Shown here one piece after another: positions 5,823 to 10,683 of a DNA stretch of 23,129 nucleotides. The notes under the pieces were generated by a model. It searched no databases and had not been told where the DNA came from. It saw only the letters and a program-made list of their open reading frames with translations. A program made the translations under genes and the position numbers. This DNA comes from a virus, in the IMG/VR virus record IMGVR_UViG_3300045999_000584, positions 1-23,129 of that record. One strand, 5' to 3'. Within the stretch, counting starts at the first letter, position 1, and every line of letters begins with the position of its first letter.

Positions 5823-6035
5823 TCAGTACCTGATTGCCCCCTTGTTTGCTAGTCTCTGGGCATTCTTGATCTTGTTGACTGATGCGCTGATGGTACTTTG
5901 GGCGCATTCTATGAACCGAGAAGCTTCTGTCTGCTTCATGCCTTGCACAAGTACCGCATAAGCTCCTCTGCTGGCTTTGCTACCCATCTTCAGACCAGCA
6001 AGCTCATGCAAGGCAAAGAATTGGTCTGGCTTCAT
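5823..6035 (-). CDS. TrfB/KorA-like helix-turn-helix regulator
   Basis: 70 residues. The segment GAYAVLVQGMKQTEASRFIECAQSTISASVNKI is readable as the KorA/TrfB DNA-binding domain: a hydrophobic helix ending in VLV-G, the Q-T-E-A helix, a turn, then S-T-I-S-A-S-V as recognition helix. KorA of IncP plasmids is a dimeric repressor binding palindromes in promoters of replication and maintenance genes. Here the gene is last in a leftward operon and lies next to the Rep-like gene, so it may regulate replication or lysis-lysogeny type choices. Its ATG overlaps the previous stop (ATGA). A strong terminator follows the stop. The family call is by motif; the target is unknown. Confidence 0.65.
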   Translation of the reverse strand: MKPDQFFALHELAGLKMGSKASRGAYAVLVQGMKQTEASRFIECAQSTISASVNKIKNAQRLANKGAIRY

Positions 6036-6253
6036 GCTTGATCCTTTAAAAGTTCACTGTCTCTATATGCTTTGTTCAATTGAATGTATTCTGTGCTGAT
6101 GTCGTTCTCCCATCTGTGCCACCAATCAGAATCTAGGTCATAGTCTCTAGCATGTTGATCTAATCCTCTCTTAAGAGCATTCAACGCATGAGCGGTTGTC
6201 TGTCCATATGCGCTAAATATGAAATTAGGTGATTCAAAGCTTGCTTTAATCAT
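6032..6253 (-). CDS. Hypothetical protein, 73 residues
   Basis: The product begins MIKASFESPNFIFSAYGQTT and continues with a helical segment and the aromatic stretch DSDWWHRWENDIS. I recognise no domain. AAGGAGA lies about 9 bases upstream of the ATG, and both ends overlap neighbouring genes by 4 bases (ATGA), so it is a genuine member of this operon. The composition (soluble, acidic, Trp-rich) suggests a small cytosolic early protein. Confidence 0.7.
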   Translation of the reverse strand: MIKASFESPNFIFSAYGQTTAHALNALKRGLDQHARDYDLDSDWWHRWENDISTEYIQLNKAYRDSELLKDQA

Positions 6254-6537
6254 TTGCTTGTCTCCTTATTTACAAAATCCAATGCTTGCTGCAAAGTATT
6301 ACATTGGGCAATGCACTCAAAATTGACCTCATCTTCAATGTAAACACAGACAGTAAATTGCTCACCGCCAACCTCTCGGCGGTCTGGGTCTGGATAATCA
6401 CACCAAAGCTTGTAAGTAACCTCTCCGAATTGCTTCTCAAAGCTGGGAGAGACATCGTTATGCCATGATGTATCAACCCAACCCTCAGGCAAGCTTAGTT
6501 CATCGTCATAGTCTGGGAATTCTGTTTTATAGGTCAT
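6250..6537 (-). CDS. Hypothetical acidic protein, 95 residues
   Basis: Acidic, Trp- and Tyr-rich soluble protein with alternating strands (VTYKLWCDYPDPD, FTVCVYIEDE) and a C-terminal helix (CNTLQQALDFVNKE). This looks like a small alpha/beta fold; no family recognised. It has an excellent ribosome binding site (CTAAGGAGA) in which the TAA is the stop codon of the upstream GP88-like gene, so translation is probably coupled. Confidence 0.7.
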   Translation of the reverse strand: MTYKTEFPDYDDELSLPEGWVDTSWHNDVSPSFEKQFGEVTYKLWCDYPDPDRREVGGEQFTVCVYIEDEVNFECIAQCNTLQQALDFVNKETSK

Positions 6538-6546
6538 GTTGTCTCC

Positions 6547-7194
6547 TTAGTGTGCTTTGTAAGATATGGTTTTTGTTGTCCAGCATTCACGACAGTCTAG
6601 GCATTTGCCTTGCTGGTTTGGTGCATTGCACTCTGTGCCAATTGGCTTTGTTGTGTGAACATTACTGATTGCAATGTTGGCAATGCCTTGCAAGCTTGCT
6701 GGCACATTGACCGCCTTGTCAACATACATTGCAGACAAGCGCACAATCAAGTTTTTAGGCAATGCCCCATGCTTCTCAATATATTGCTTGATCATTGAGT
6801 ATTCCCTTGTTGGCAACCAATGCTGGCAATGTGGGGTTTGTTGTGCAACCTCTGCAATCTTCTCAAGATGCCAAAGCCCTTGCAGATCTCCAGAGTCATG
6901 CCAACGAAAATATGGATCTGCTCCAATGCTGGCAACCATTGAATCAACCCAGAATGCATCATTCAAACTGTCTAATCTTGCATGTTGTGCTGGTTCAATG
7001 TTGTTTGCATATTGCAGATAATTGCCTTTGTTTGCATAGCACATTGAACAGATTGATCCAGCGATCTTTGCCATCTTGAATCCAGTAATGCAAGCCACTG
7101 TGGGCAAACTATAGGATTTGCAAGGCATCTTGCTGGTCTGAGTCAATCCAGCATTGATTGTGTGAGCTTCTTTCTTGAGCATGATGGTTTTCAT
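6547..7194 (-). CDS. GP88-like Cys-rich protein (possible metal or Fe-S binding)
   Basis: 215 residues from the ATG at 7194; a longer GTG start is unlikely because it overlaps the upstream micro-ORF. It carries SICSMCYANKGNY near residue 48, FRWHDSGDLQG near residue 95, HWLPTREYSMI near 125 and NLIVRLSAMYVD near 148, and ends with the four-Cys block CNAPNQQGKCLDCRECW. This order of motifs is that of the phage Gene Product 88 family, whose function is not established; the CxxC pairs suggest a zinc or iron-sulphur centre, and a radical-SAM-like fold has to be considered. The start is one base after the stop of the 27-residue micro-ORF, with a GGGG as ribosome binding site. Confidence 0.65.
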   Translation of the reverse strand: MKTIMLKKEAHTINAGLTQTSKMPCKSYSLPTVACITGFKMAKIAGSICSMCYANKGNYLQYANNIEPAQHARLDSLNDAFWVDSMVASIGADPYFRWHDSGDLQGLWHLEKIAEVAQQTPHCQHWLPTREYSMIKQYIEKHGALPKNLIVRLSAMYVDKAVNVPASLQGIANIAISNVHTTKPIGTECNAPNQQGKCLDCRECWTTKTISYKAH

Positions 7195-7195
7195 A

Positions 7196-7279
7196 TCAAC
7201 CCCACAATGCCAAGATAACCAGCAAACAGACTTGGGCAATTGCACAAGTCACAACGACATAAATATCTTGCTTTTCCAT
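7196..7279 (-). CDS. 27-residue single-span membrane peptide
   Basis: Starts MEKQDIYVVVTCAIAQ and ends in LLVILALWG; after seven polar residues the whole chain is hydrophobic, a single transmembrane helix. AAGGAGA lies 7 bases upstream and belongs to a 19-base leader that is repeated before the rightward operon. The TGA is one base before the ATG of the GP88-like gene, so it may also serve as a translational leader for it. Confidence 0.55.
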   Translation of the reverse strand: MEKQDIYVVVTCAIAQVCLLVILALWG

Positions 7280-7286
7280 CTTCAAT

Positions 7287-7305
7287 TCTCCTTAGTAGGT
7301 AGGTT
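7287..7305 (-). promoter_or_regulatory. 19-base leader/ribosome-binding repeat, copy 1
   Basis: AACCTACCTACTAAGGAGA on the minus strand, directly before the 27-residue ORF. It is identical to plus-strand 10351-10369 before the winged-helix gene. It contains the Shine-Dalgarno AAGGAG preceded by a CCTA direct repeat. Confidence 0.65.
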
Positions 7306-7426
7306 TTTGAGATTTATCTAGGCTTGATTGCCTTAGATGCACATAGATTATTGCTTGCTCATGTGATATGAAATAGGGATAAACCCTAAGAGATGCAATT
7401 AATCATTGACTTGTTGTCAAAATGTA
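7306..7426. promoter_or_regulatory. AT-rich intergenic control region with two 15-bp dyads
   Basis: No gene seen. It holds TAGGG-ATAAA-CCCTA (7374-7388) and TTGAC-TTGTT-GTCAA (7406-7420), two perfect 15-bp dyads with 5-base centres, 32 bases apart centre to centre. On the minus strand the second dyad starts with a consensus -35 TTGACA, but no good -10 follows at 16-18 bases. Together they look like operators of the promoter for the operon starting at 7279. Confidence 0.4.
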
Positions 7427-7684
7427 TCAAGCACATACAAAGACAAGCTTCTGTCTGTCTTCTGTGCTGGCTTTGGCTTTGCCATGCTGATTTATAAATC
7501 CATGGCATTGCATACAGTAATAATTGCCACTTACTGGCAGCGCCGCCTGGCCATTTGCAAAACCCTCATGTTGGGGCCATGAAATTATTTCCCAGAATTT
7601 AGCGCCAGCGATTTGACAATTTTGTCTGGCAATTTCATGCGTTTTCGGTTGGCTTGTCCTGGCGCATGATAGATAAGAACTCAT
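7427..7684 (-). CDS. Hypothetical protein with C-x-x-C-H motif
   Basis: Up to 85 residues; the start is uncertain because the ATG at 7684 lies 50 bases inside the upstream gene. It includes EIARQNCQIAGAKFWEIISW and VSGNYYCMQCHGFINQHG; the CxxCH pair with the earlier Cys could bind zinc (it also matches the haem c motif, but there is no signal peptide). The end is KLVFVCA. I see no family. It is the last gene before a control region. Confidence 0.45.
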   Translation of the reverse strand: MSSYLSCARTSQPKTHEIARQNCQIAGAKFWEIISWPQHEGFANGQAALPVSGNYYCMQCHGFINQHGKAKASTEDRQKLVFVCA

Positions 7685-7835
7685 CTTTTAAGCCAGCATA
7701 AAAGGCATACGGGTCTGCTTCCAGCTCCTGTACACGCCACCATGCATGGCGCTTGAATGCTGGCATCCGTGCCATCGTCACCAAGTGATCTAGCGTGGAC
7801 TGGTAATGCTCAGGATCAACTTCTTTCATCAGCAT
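7635..7835 (-). CDS. Hypothetical protein, about 66 residues
   Basis: Begins MLMKEVDPEHYQ from the ATG at 7835 (a second ATG at 7829). It contains YQSTLDHLVTMARMPAFKRHAW and RVQELEADPYAFYAGLKDEF, a soluble helical protein rich in aromatic residues. A longer frame upstream is Cys/Trp-rich and overlaps the preceding membrane micro-ORF, so I prefer the shorter start. Protein-like composition and close packing with neighbours support it; function unknown. Confidence 0.6.
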   Translation of the reverse strand: MLMKEVDPEHYQSTLDHLVTMARMPAFKRHAWWRVQELEADPYAFYAGLKDEFLSIMRQDKPTENA

Positions 7836-7926
7836 CTTGCATCCACACCAACACATTGGCAAACACCAACAGCGTACCAATGGCAATGGCTGCGCCTATG
7901 AACAAGCACAGAATAGTGGCAATCAT
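7816..7926 (-). CDS. 36-residue single-span membrane peptide
   Basis: Reads MIATILCLFIGAAIAIGTLL then VFANVLVWMQDADERS: one transmembrane helix with a short acidic C-terminal tail. AGGAG is 9 bases before the ATG, which overlaps the stop of the upstream coiled-coil gene (ATGA), and the end overlaps the next gene. Function unknown. Confidence 0.55.
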   Translation of the reverse strand: MIATILCLFIGAAIAIGTLLVFANVLVWMQDADERS

Positions 7927-8135
7927 TCCTTCATGCTCCTGATATAGATGGCAAAGCTGCTGATGGTGTCTTTGCCAAACGATTCCATGCGCTCGATGGC
8001 TTGAGCCACCTCTTCAATGATGTGGTTGCGGTAGGGATTCAGCGATTCCACCCTGCTACGCAACTCTTGAACAGCCTGTTCAGCAGAGTCCACACGCTGC
8101 TCAACCTGCCGCTTGCGCCATAAGCTTTCATCCAT
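7923..8135 (-). CDS. Coiled-coil protein, 70 residues
   Basis: From the ATG at 8135: MDESLWRKRQVEQRVDSAEQ, then a heptad-like region AVQELRSRVESLNPYRNH and an amphipathic helix EEVAQAIERMESFGKDTISS. A longer frame upstream is the shadow of the helix-turn-helix gene. The last bases GGAATGA overlap the start of the 36-residue membrane peptide. Probably a small oligomerising or adaptor protein. Confidence 0.65.
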   Translation of the reverse strand: MDESLWRKRQVEQRVDSAEQAVQELRSRVESLNPYRNHIIEEVAQAIERMESFGKDTISSFAIYIRSMKE

Positions 8136-8331
8136 TTTTTTCCTTCCAGTTGTACTGACCCTTGACTGTGAATCTGCCAGCCTTGCGAAAGATCGTGAGC
8201 AATGACTTGTACGGCACACCAAATCTAGCGGCAATCTCTTTCTTGCTGAAGCCCTGGTCATGCAAGCTGAAAGCCCTGCGCTCATCAATCTGGATGGGCT
8301 TGCGACCACCGCCTCTATATCCCCGCTTCAT
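8128..8331 (-). CDS. Small helix-turn-helix DNA-binding protein
   Basis: 67 residues. The segment RRAFSLHDQGFSKKEIAARFGVPYKSLLTIFRKAG is a helix-turn-helix of the resolvase/transposase-like type (K-K-E-I-A-A-R-F-G-V-P as helix 2 and turn, K-S-L-L as recognition helix). The N-terminus RGGGRKP is an AT-hook-like basic patch. GGAGAG precedes the ATG, which abuts the stop of the frame-shifted ORF inside the methyltransferase gene (TAAATG). Likely a transcriptional regulator of early genes. Confidence 0.65.
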   Translation of the reverse strand: MKRGYRGGGRKPIQIDERRAFSLHDQGFSKKEIAARFGVPYKSLLTIFRKAGRFTVKGQYNWKEKNG

Positions 8332-9139
8332 TTAAGACTCTCCATGCTGTTGCGGCGCACAATGGGACTTGTCCGTTGCCAATGGCTTTAAGTCTGTCCA
8401 CCCGACAGGCCACCCCATGAGCCACTCTACCCACGGCGGGTTCAACTGACCACCATTCCCTGCTCCCATCAGTCGGGCCTCTTCCACTGTCGTGTTCTTG
8501 TTGAGCAAATCCCAACTCCCAGTCCCGCCACACATCCCTGCTGTGCGTGGGGTTGGCCAGGTTAGCACCGCTGTGCTGAGACTTGTTTGCGTCCCCTTCT
8601 TTCCATCCCTGCGAATCTGCAACCCCTGCCTTGCCTCCGAATGAACTGGCGTTGGCCACAATCCACATTCTGTCCCGCTGGTGTGGTGCGCCAATGTCGG
8701 CAGCTCCCATAACAGTCCATCTCGTGTCATACCCCATTTGGGTAAGGTCAGCAATGACTCGTGTTCCTCCCCTAGTAGTGAGCATTGGGCTGTTCTCCAC
8801 GAACACGAATCGGGGTCGAACTTCGCTAACCACCCTCGCCATGTGTGTCCAGAGTCCTGACCGCTCCCCATCCAGTCCATCCCCTTTTCCTGCGGCTGAG
8901 ATGTCCTGACAGGGAAAACCCCCGCTGATGACATCGACTTTGCCTCGCCAAGGGTTTCCATCAAAGGTACAGATGTCGTCCCAGATAGGGAATCTAGGTA
9001 AGAATCCGTCAGCTTGCCTTTGCAATAGAACTCTGCGTGGGTAATCTTCGATTTCAACGGCGGCAACGGTTCGCCACCCAAGCAGATGTCCTCCAAGGAT
9101 TCCCCCGCCACTTCCCGCAAATAGTGCCAGCTCATTCAT
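8315..9139 (-). CDS. DNA (cytosine-5) methyltransferase
   Basis: 274 residues with the ordered C5-methyltransferase motifs: motif I LFAGSGGGILGG (6-17), motif IV GGFPCQDIS with catalytic Cys77, motif VI FVENSP (113-118), motif VIII QRDRMWIVA (154-162) and motif X AIGNGQVP near the C-terminus. It would transfer methyl from S-adenosylmethionine to C5 of cytosine in a short DNA target, probably as protection against host restriction; no cognate endonuclease is visible, so it is an orphan enzyme. The region between motifs VIII and X (target recognition) is short. The ATG at 9139 overlaps the previous stop (ATGA), with GGGG upstream. A second long frame overlaps almost the whole gene. Confidence 0.95.
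   Translation of the reverse strand: MNELALFAGSGGGILGGHLLGWRTVAAVEIEDYPRRVLLQRQADGFLPRFPIWDDICTFDGNPWRGKVDVISGGFPCQDISAAGKGDGLDGERSGLWTHMARVVSEVRPRFVFVENSPMLTTRGGTRVIADLTQMGYDTRWTVMGAADIGAPHQRDRMWIVANASSFGGKAGVADSQGWKEGDANKSQHSGANLANPTHSRDVWRDWELGFAQQEHDSGRGPTDGSREWWSVEPAVGRVAHGVACRVDRLKAIGNGQVPLCAATAWRVLNEAGI
8332..9135 (-). CDS. Long overlapping ORF inside the cytosine methyltransferase gene
   Basis: 267 codons in another frame of the same strand, starting with the ATG four bases after the methyltransferase ATG (ATGAATGAG) and ending exactly where the helix-turn-helix gene begins (TAAATG). The product contains FDPDSCSWRTAQCSLLG, LPKWGMTRDGLLWELPT, a CGLWPTPVHSEA segment, a second TWPTPRTAG segment and NPPWVEWLMGWPVGWTDLKP. 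I recognise this W-P-T-P / WVEWLMGWPxGWT arrangement from predicted phage and prophage proteins. WPTP here is the shifted reading of the methyltransferase VANA, so conservation could be passive. Either a true overprinted gene or a recurrent annotation artefact. Confidence 0.4.
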   Translation of the reverse strand: MSWHYLREVAGESLEDICLGGEPLPPLKSKITHAEFYCKGKLTDSYLDSLSGTTSVPLMETLGEAKSMSSAGVFPVRTSQPQEKGMDWMGSGQDSGHTWRGWLAKFDPDSCSWRTAQCSLLGEEHESLLTLPKWGMTRDGLLWELPTLAHHTSGTECGLWPTPVHSEARQGLQIRRDGKKGTQTSLSTAVLTWPTPRTAGMCGGTGSWDLLNKNTTVEEARLMGAGNGGQLNPPWVEWLMGWPVGWTDLKPLATDKSHCAPQQHGES

Positions 9140-9300
9140 TGCATCCCCATAGGATCTTCATCGCTCAGGCAATCCCTAACCCGCTTCAACTCCCTTGCCA
9201 GCATCACCATCAACTGGCTGTTGGCACTGAAAGCCTCAGACATCTGCTCAAACTGGCGCTCAAGATGGCTGATGCGCTGCTCCAAAGTCTCTTCTGTCAT
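9136..9300 (-). CDS. Coiled-coil protein, 54 residues
   Basis: Starts MTEETLEQRISHLERQFEQM, a clear heptad pattern continuing as SEAFSANSQLMVMLARELKRV, and ends DEDPMGMQ. The ATG at 9300 overlaps the stop of rusA (ATGA) and its TGA overlaps the methyltransferase ATG. A short oligomeric coiled coil; function unknown. Confidence 0.65.
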   Translation of the reverse strand: MTEETLEQRISHLERQFEQMSEAFSANSQLMVMLARELKRVRDCLSDEDPMGMQ

Positions 9301-9722
9301 GGCAATAACTCCAATACTGTTACCTCAATGCAAGGTGAACCATATGCCTTGCTCCCATGTAACTCACACACCTGGCTGTCATCCACCCACAGAATGCCGT
9401 TGCCAGCGTCCATGATGGCCTTGATGTAGTTGTCCAGATCAGGCTTGCCAACTGGCCTAAGCACACCTGTCTCCGCTTGGAGCCGCTTGGCCTTTGACCA
9501 GCTCACAGGAATAGCCTTGTAGACCCGCACAGACAGGGCTACAGGCGTGTCCAAGGGAGACTGGCTACCCATGGCTTCTCTGGCTGCTTGGGCTATCTCC
9601 TGCTCCCAATTGGCTGTCTTCTGCGGGGTGTACGTCCGCACAAATCCCCCTTGACGAGCGAATCTCGGCCTCCCTTTCCCCACAGGCTCGCCAAAGACGC
9701 TGAAATTCACCATCAAAGTCAT
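9297..9722 (-). CDS. rusA: RusA-family Holliday junction resolvase
   Basis: 141 residues, the usual RusA length. The N-terminal FSVFGEPVGKGRPRFARQG and the motif KPDLDNYIKAIMDAGNGILWVDDSQV are diagnostic: the Asp residues of KPDLDN, the later Asp and the DD pair bind the catalytic metals that cleave four-way junctions. In phages it resolves recombination intermediates or branched DNA before packaging, consistent with the exonuclease/ERF genes on the other strand. The ATG at 9722 has AGGGG upstream; the coding region starts inside the end of the upstream gene. Confidence 0.95.
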   Translation of the reverse strand: MTLMVNFSVFGEPVGKGRPRFARQGGFVRTYTPQKTANWEQEIAQAAREAMGSQSPLDTPVALSVRVYKAIPVSWSKAKRLQAETGVLRPVGKPDLDNYIKAIMDAGNGILWVDDSQVCELHGSKAYGSPCIEVTVLELLP

Positions 9723-9825
9723 CAAGATCCCCTGTTATTTGCAAAGCTCTGTTCACTACGCTGTCGGGCATTGGCCTGCCCTCTTTCACGCAATCCAACA
9801 CTCGGATGGCATCCTCAAACGTCAT
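9565..9825 (-). CDS. Hypothetical protein overlapping the start of rusA
   Basis: 86 residues. The N-terminal half, MTFEDAIRVLDCVKEGRPMP and DSVVNRALQITGDLDDFDGEFQRLW, has the composition of a real helical protein. The last 50 residues are read in another frame over the start of rusA and look low in information (Arg, Ser, Gly, Ala). The 158-base overlap is long for this genome; the gene may have lost an earlier stop, or rusA's ribosome site may have evolved inside it. Overlaps the upstream stop by 4 bases. Function unknown. Confidence 0.5.
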   Translation of the reverse strand: MTFEDAIRVLDCVKEGRPMPDSVVNRALQITGDLDDFDGEFQRLWRACGEREAEIRSSRGICADVHPAEDSQLGAGDSPSSQRSHG

Positions 9826-10034
9826 CGCACAGCCCTCAAAGACTTGATGAATGGCAGTTCAGATGGTTTTTCTGGGGGAGGTGGTGGCATATTGGCGCTT
9901 GGCGGTGTCCAGCCATGCTTCCTCCACGTTGCCTGTACGTCAGCACCACGCTGGTACTTGAAGTTGTCTGATGTCACATGGATGCTGGGCAAGGTGATCC
10001 TCGTGCCAGCAGGGGGAACCCATTTCTCGCTCAT
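9822..10034 (-). CDS. Small conserved-type phage protein, 70 residues
   Basis: Starts MSEKWVPPAGTRITLPSIHV and contains FKYQRGADVQATWRKHGWTP then a Pro-rich stretch (PPPPPEKPSELPF). The D-V-Q-A-T-W-R-x-x-G-W-x-P-P phrase recurs in small early proteins of many phages, without known function as far as I know. Overlaps both neighbours by 4 bases. Confidence 0.65.
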   Translation of the reverse strand: MSEKWVPPAGTRITLPSIHVTSDNFKYQRGADVQATWRKHGWTPPSANMPPPPPEKPSELPFIKSLRAVR

Positions 10035-10240
10035 ACATTGCCTTTCAAAAAAGCTTTGATCCTGTCGTCAGGGGTAGCATAGACGGCAGACAAGTTATCC
10101 ACAATCAAGGTATCCACAATGGCAGACTGGCTCTTGCGCTGGTCAATAGCCGCCTTTTGCAACAACGCCTTGGCTTGTGGTCTGATGCGAACCAGCAATT
10201 GCTGAGTCTCGATCTTGGGTTTGGTGTGTGTGTGTTTCAT
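10031..10240 (-). CDS. Ribbon-helix-helix (Arc/CopG-type) DNA-binding protein
   Basis: 69 residues. The segment ETQQLLVRIRPQAKALLQKAA fits a DNA-contacting beta strand (QQLLVRI) followed by helix A, and DQRKSQSAIVDTLIVDNLSA fits the turn and helix B of the MetJ/Arc fold. The N-terminus is His/Thr/Lys-rich. Such dimers bind tandem short repeats and usually repress their own promoter. It is the first gene of the leftward rusA/methyltransferase operon. No Shine-Dalgarno precedes the ATG; instead the sequence around it is TGATATAA-GAT-TGATAGCATG, so the start codon overlaps a copy of the repeated element. Confidence 0.7.
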   Translation of the reverse strand: MKHTHTKPKIETQQLLVRIRPQAKALLQKAAIDQRKSQSAIVDTLIVDNLSAVYATPDDRIKAFLKGNV

Positions 10241-10258
10241 GCTATCAATCTTATATCA
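10240..10258 (-). promoter_or_regulatory. Candidate operator overlapping the ribbon-helix-helix start codon
   Basis: Minus strand TGATATAA-GAT-TGATAGCA, then TG of the ATG. Two TGAT-type half-sites lie 11 bases apart, as at 4556-4574 and 10320-10338. Probable autoregulatory site. Confidence 0.4.
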
Positions 10259-10318
10259 AATTCCAAACGAGCAATTAGGGAAACCACCTAGAAAATCAGC
10301 ATCCATTGGTGTTGTAAG

Positions 10319-10348
10319 ATGCTATCACTTTGCAATCATGCAAGGCAA
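10319..10348 (-). promoter_or_regulatory. Minus-strand promoter candidate with tandem TGATNGCA element
   Basis: Minus strand TTGCCT (10348-10343), 18-base spacer and extended -10 TGA-TAGCAT (TAGCAT at 10324-10319). The spacer has TGATTGCA-AAG-TGATAGCA. It closely matches the candidate at 4555-4584 and would drive the ribbon-helix-helix/rusA/methyltransferase operon with a leader of about 70 bases. Confidence 0.5.
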
Positions 10349-10350
10349 AC

Positions 10351-10369
10351 AACCTACCTACTAAGGAGA
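10351..10369 (+). promoter_or_regulatory. 19-base leader/ribosome-binding repeat, copy 2
   Basis: AACCTACCTACTAAGGAGA, identical to minus-strand 7287-7305, placing AAGGAG before the ATG at 10375. It follows the divergent control region 10241-10350, in which I see no plus-strand -35/-10 pair that convinces. Confidence 0.65.
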
Positions 10370-10374
10370 GTTCA

Positions 10375-10683
10375 ATGGAATTCGGCACATTTTGGAAAAA
10401 ACTTGTTCGCCGCAACGCACCCCAAACCAGTCAGGAAGCAGCCCAGTTGGTCAACACCACCAACATGGAGCAGATCGTCTACGAGGCAATTGCTGAATAT
10501 CCGCAAGGGTGCATTCAAGACGAGGTACTAGCTCACCTGTCGAGCTACCCCTACTCTACAGTGACCGCTCGGTTCCGTGCCTTGCTGGACAAGGGTTACA
10601 TCATTGACACTGGGCTGACCCGCCCTGGTCGATCAGGAAGAAAACAGCGGGTTCTCATCATCAAGGAGTTTCACAATGCCTAA
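10375..10683 (+). CDS. Winged-helix DNA-binding protein
   Basis: 102 residues from the ATG after the AAGGAG at 10363. Residues about 35-95 read VYEAIAEYPQGCIQDEVLAH then STVTARFRALLDKGYIIDTG and KQRVLII: helix, recognition helix and beta-wing of a winged-helix fold of the kind that controls replication or recombination genes. It is the first gene of the only rightward operon and overlaps the exonuclease start by 8 bases. It may be the regulator of this operon or an accessory of the recombinase pair. Confidence 0.65.
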   Translation: MEFGTFWKKLVRRNAPQTSQEAAQLVNTTNMEQIVYEAIAEYPQGCIQDEVLAHLSSYPYSTVTARFRALLDKGYIIDTGLTRPGRSGRKQRVLIIKEFHNA

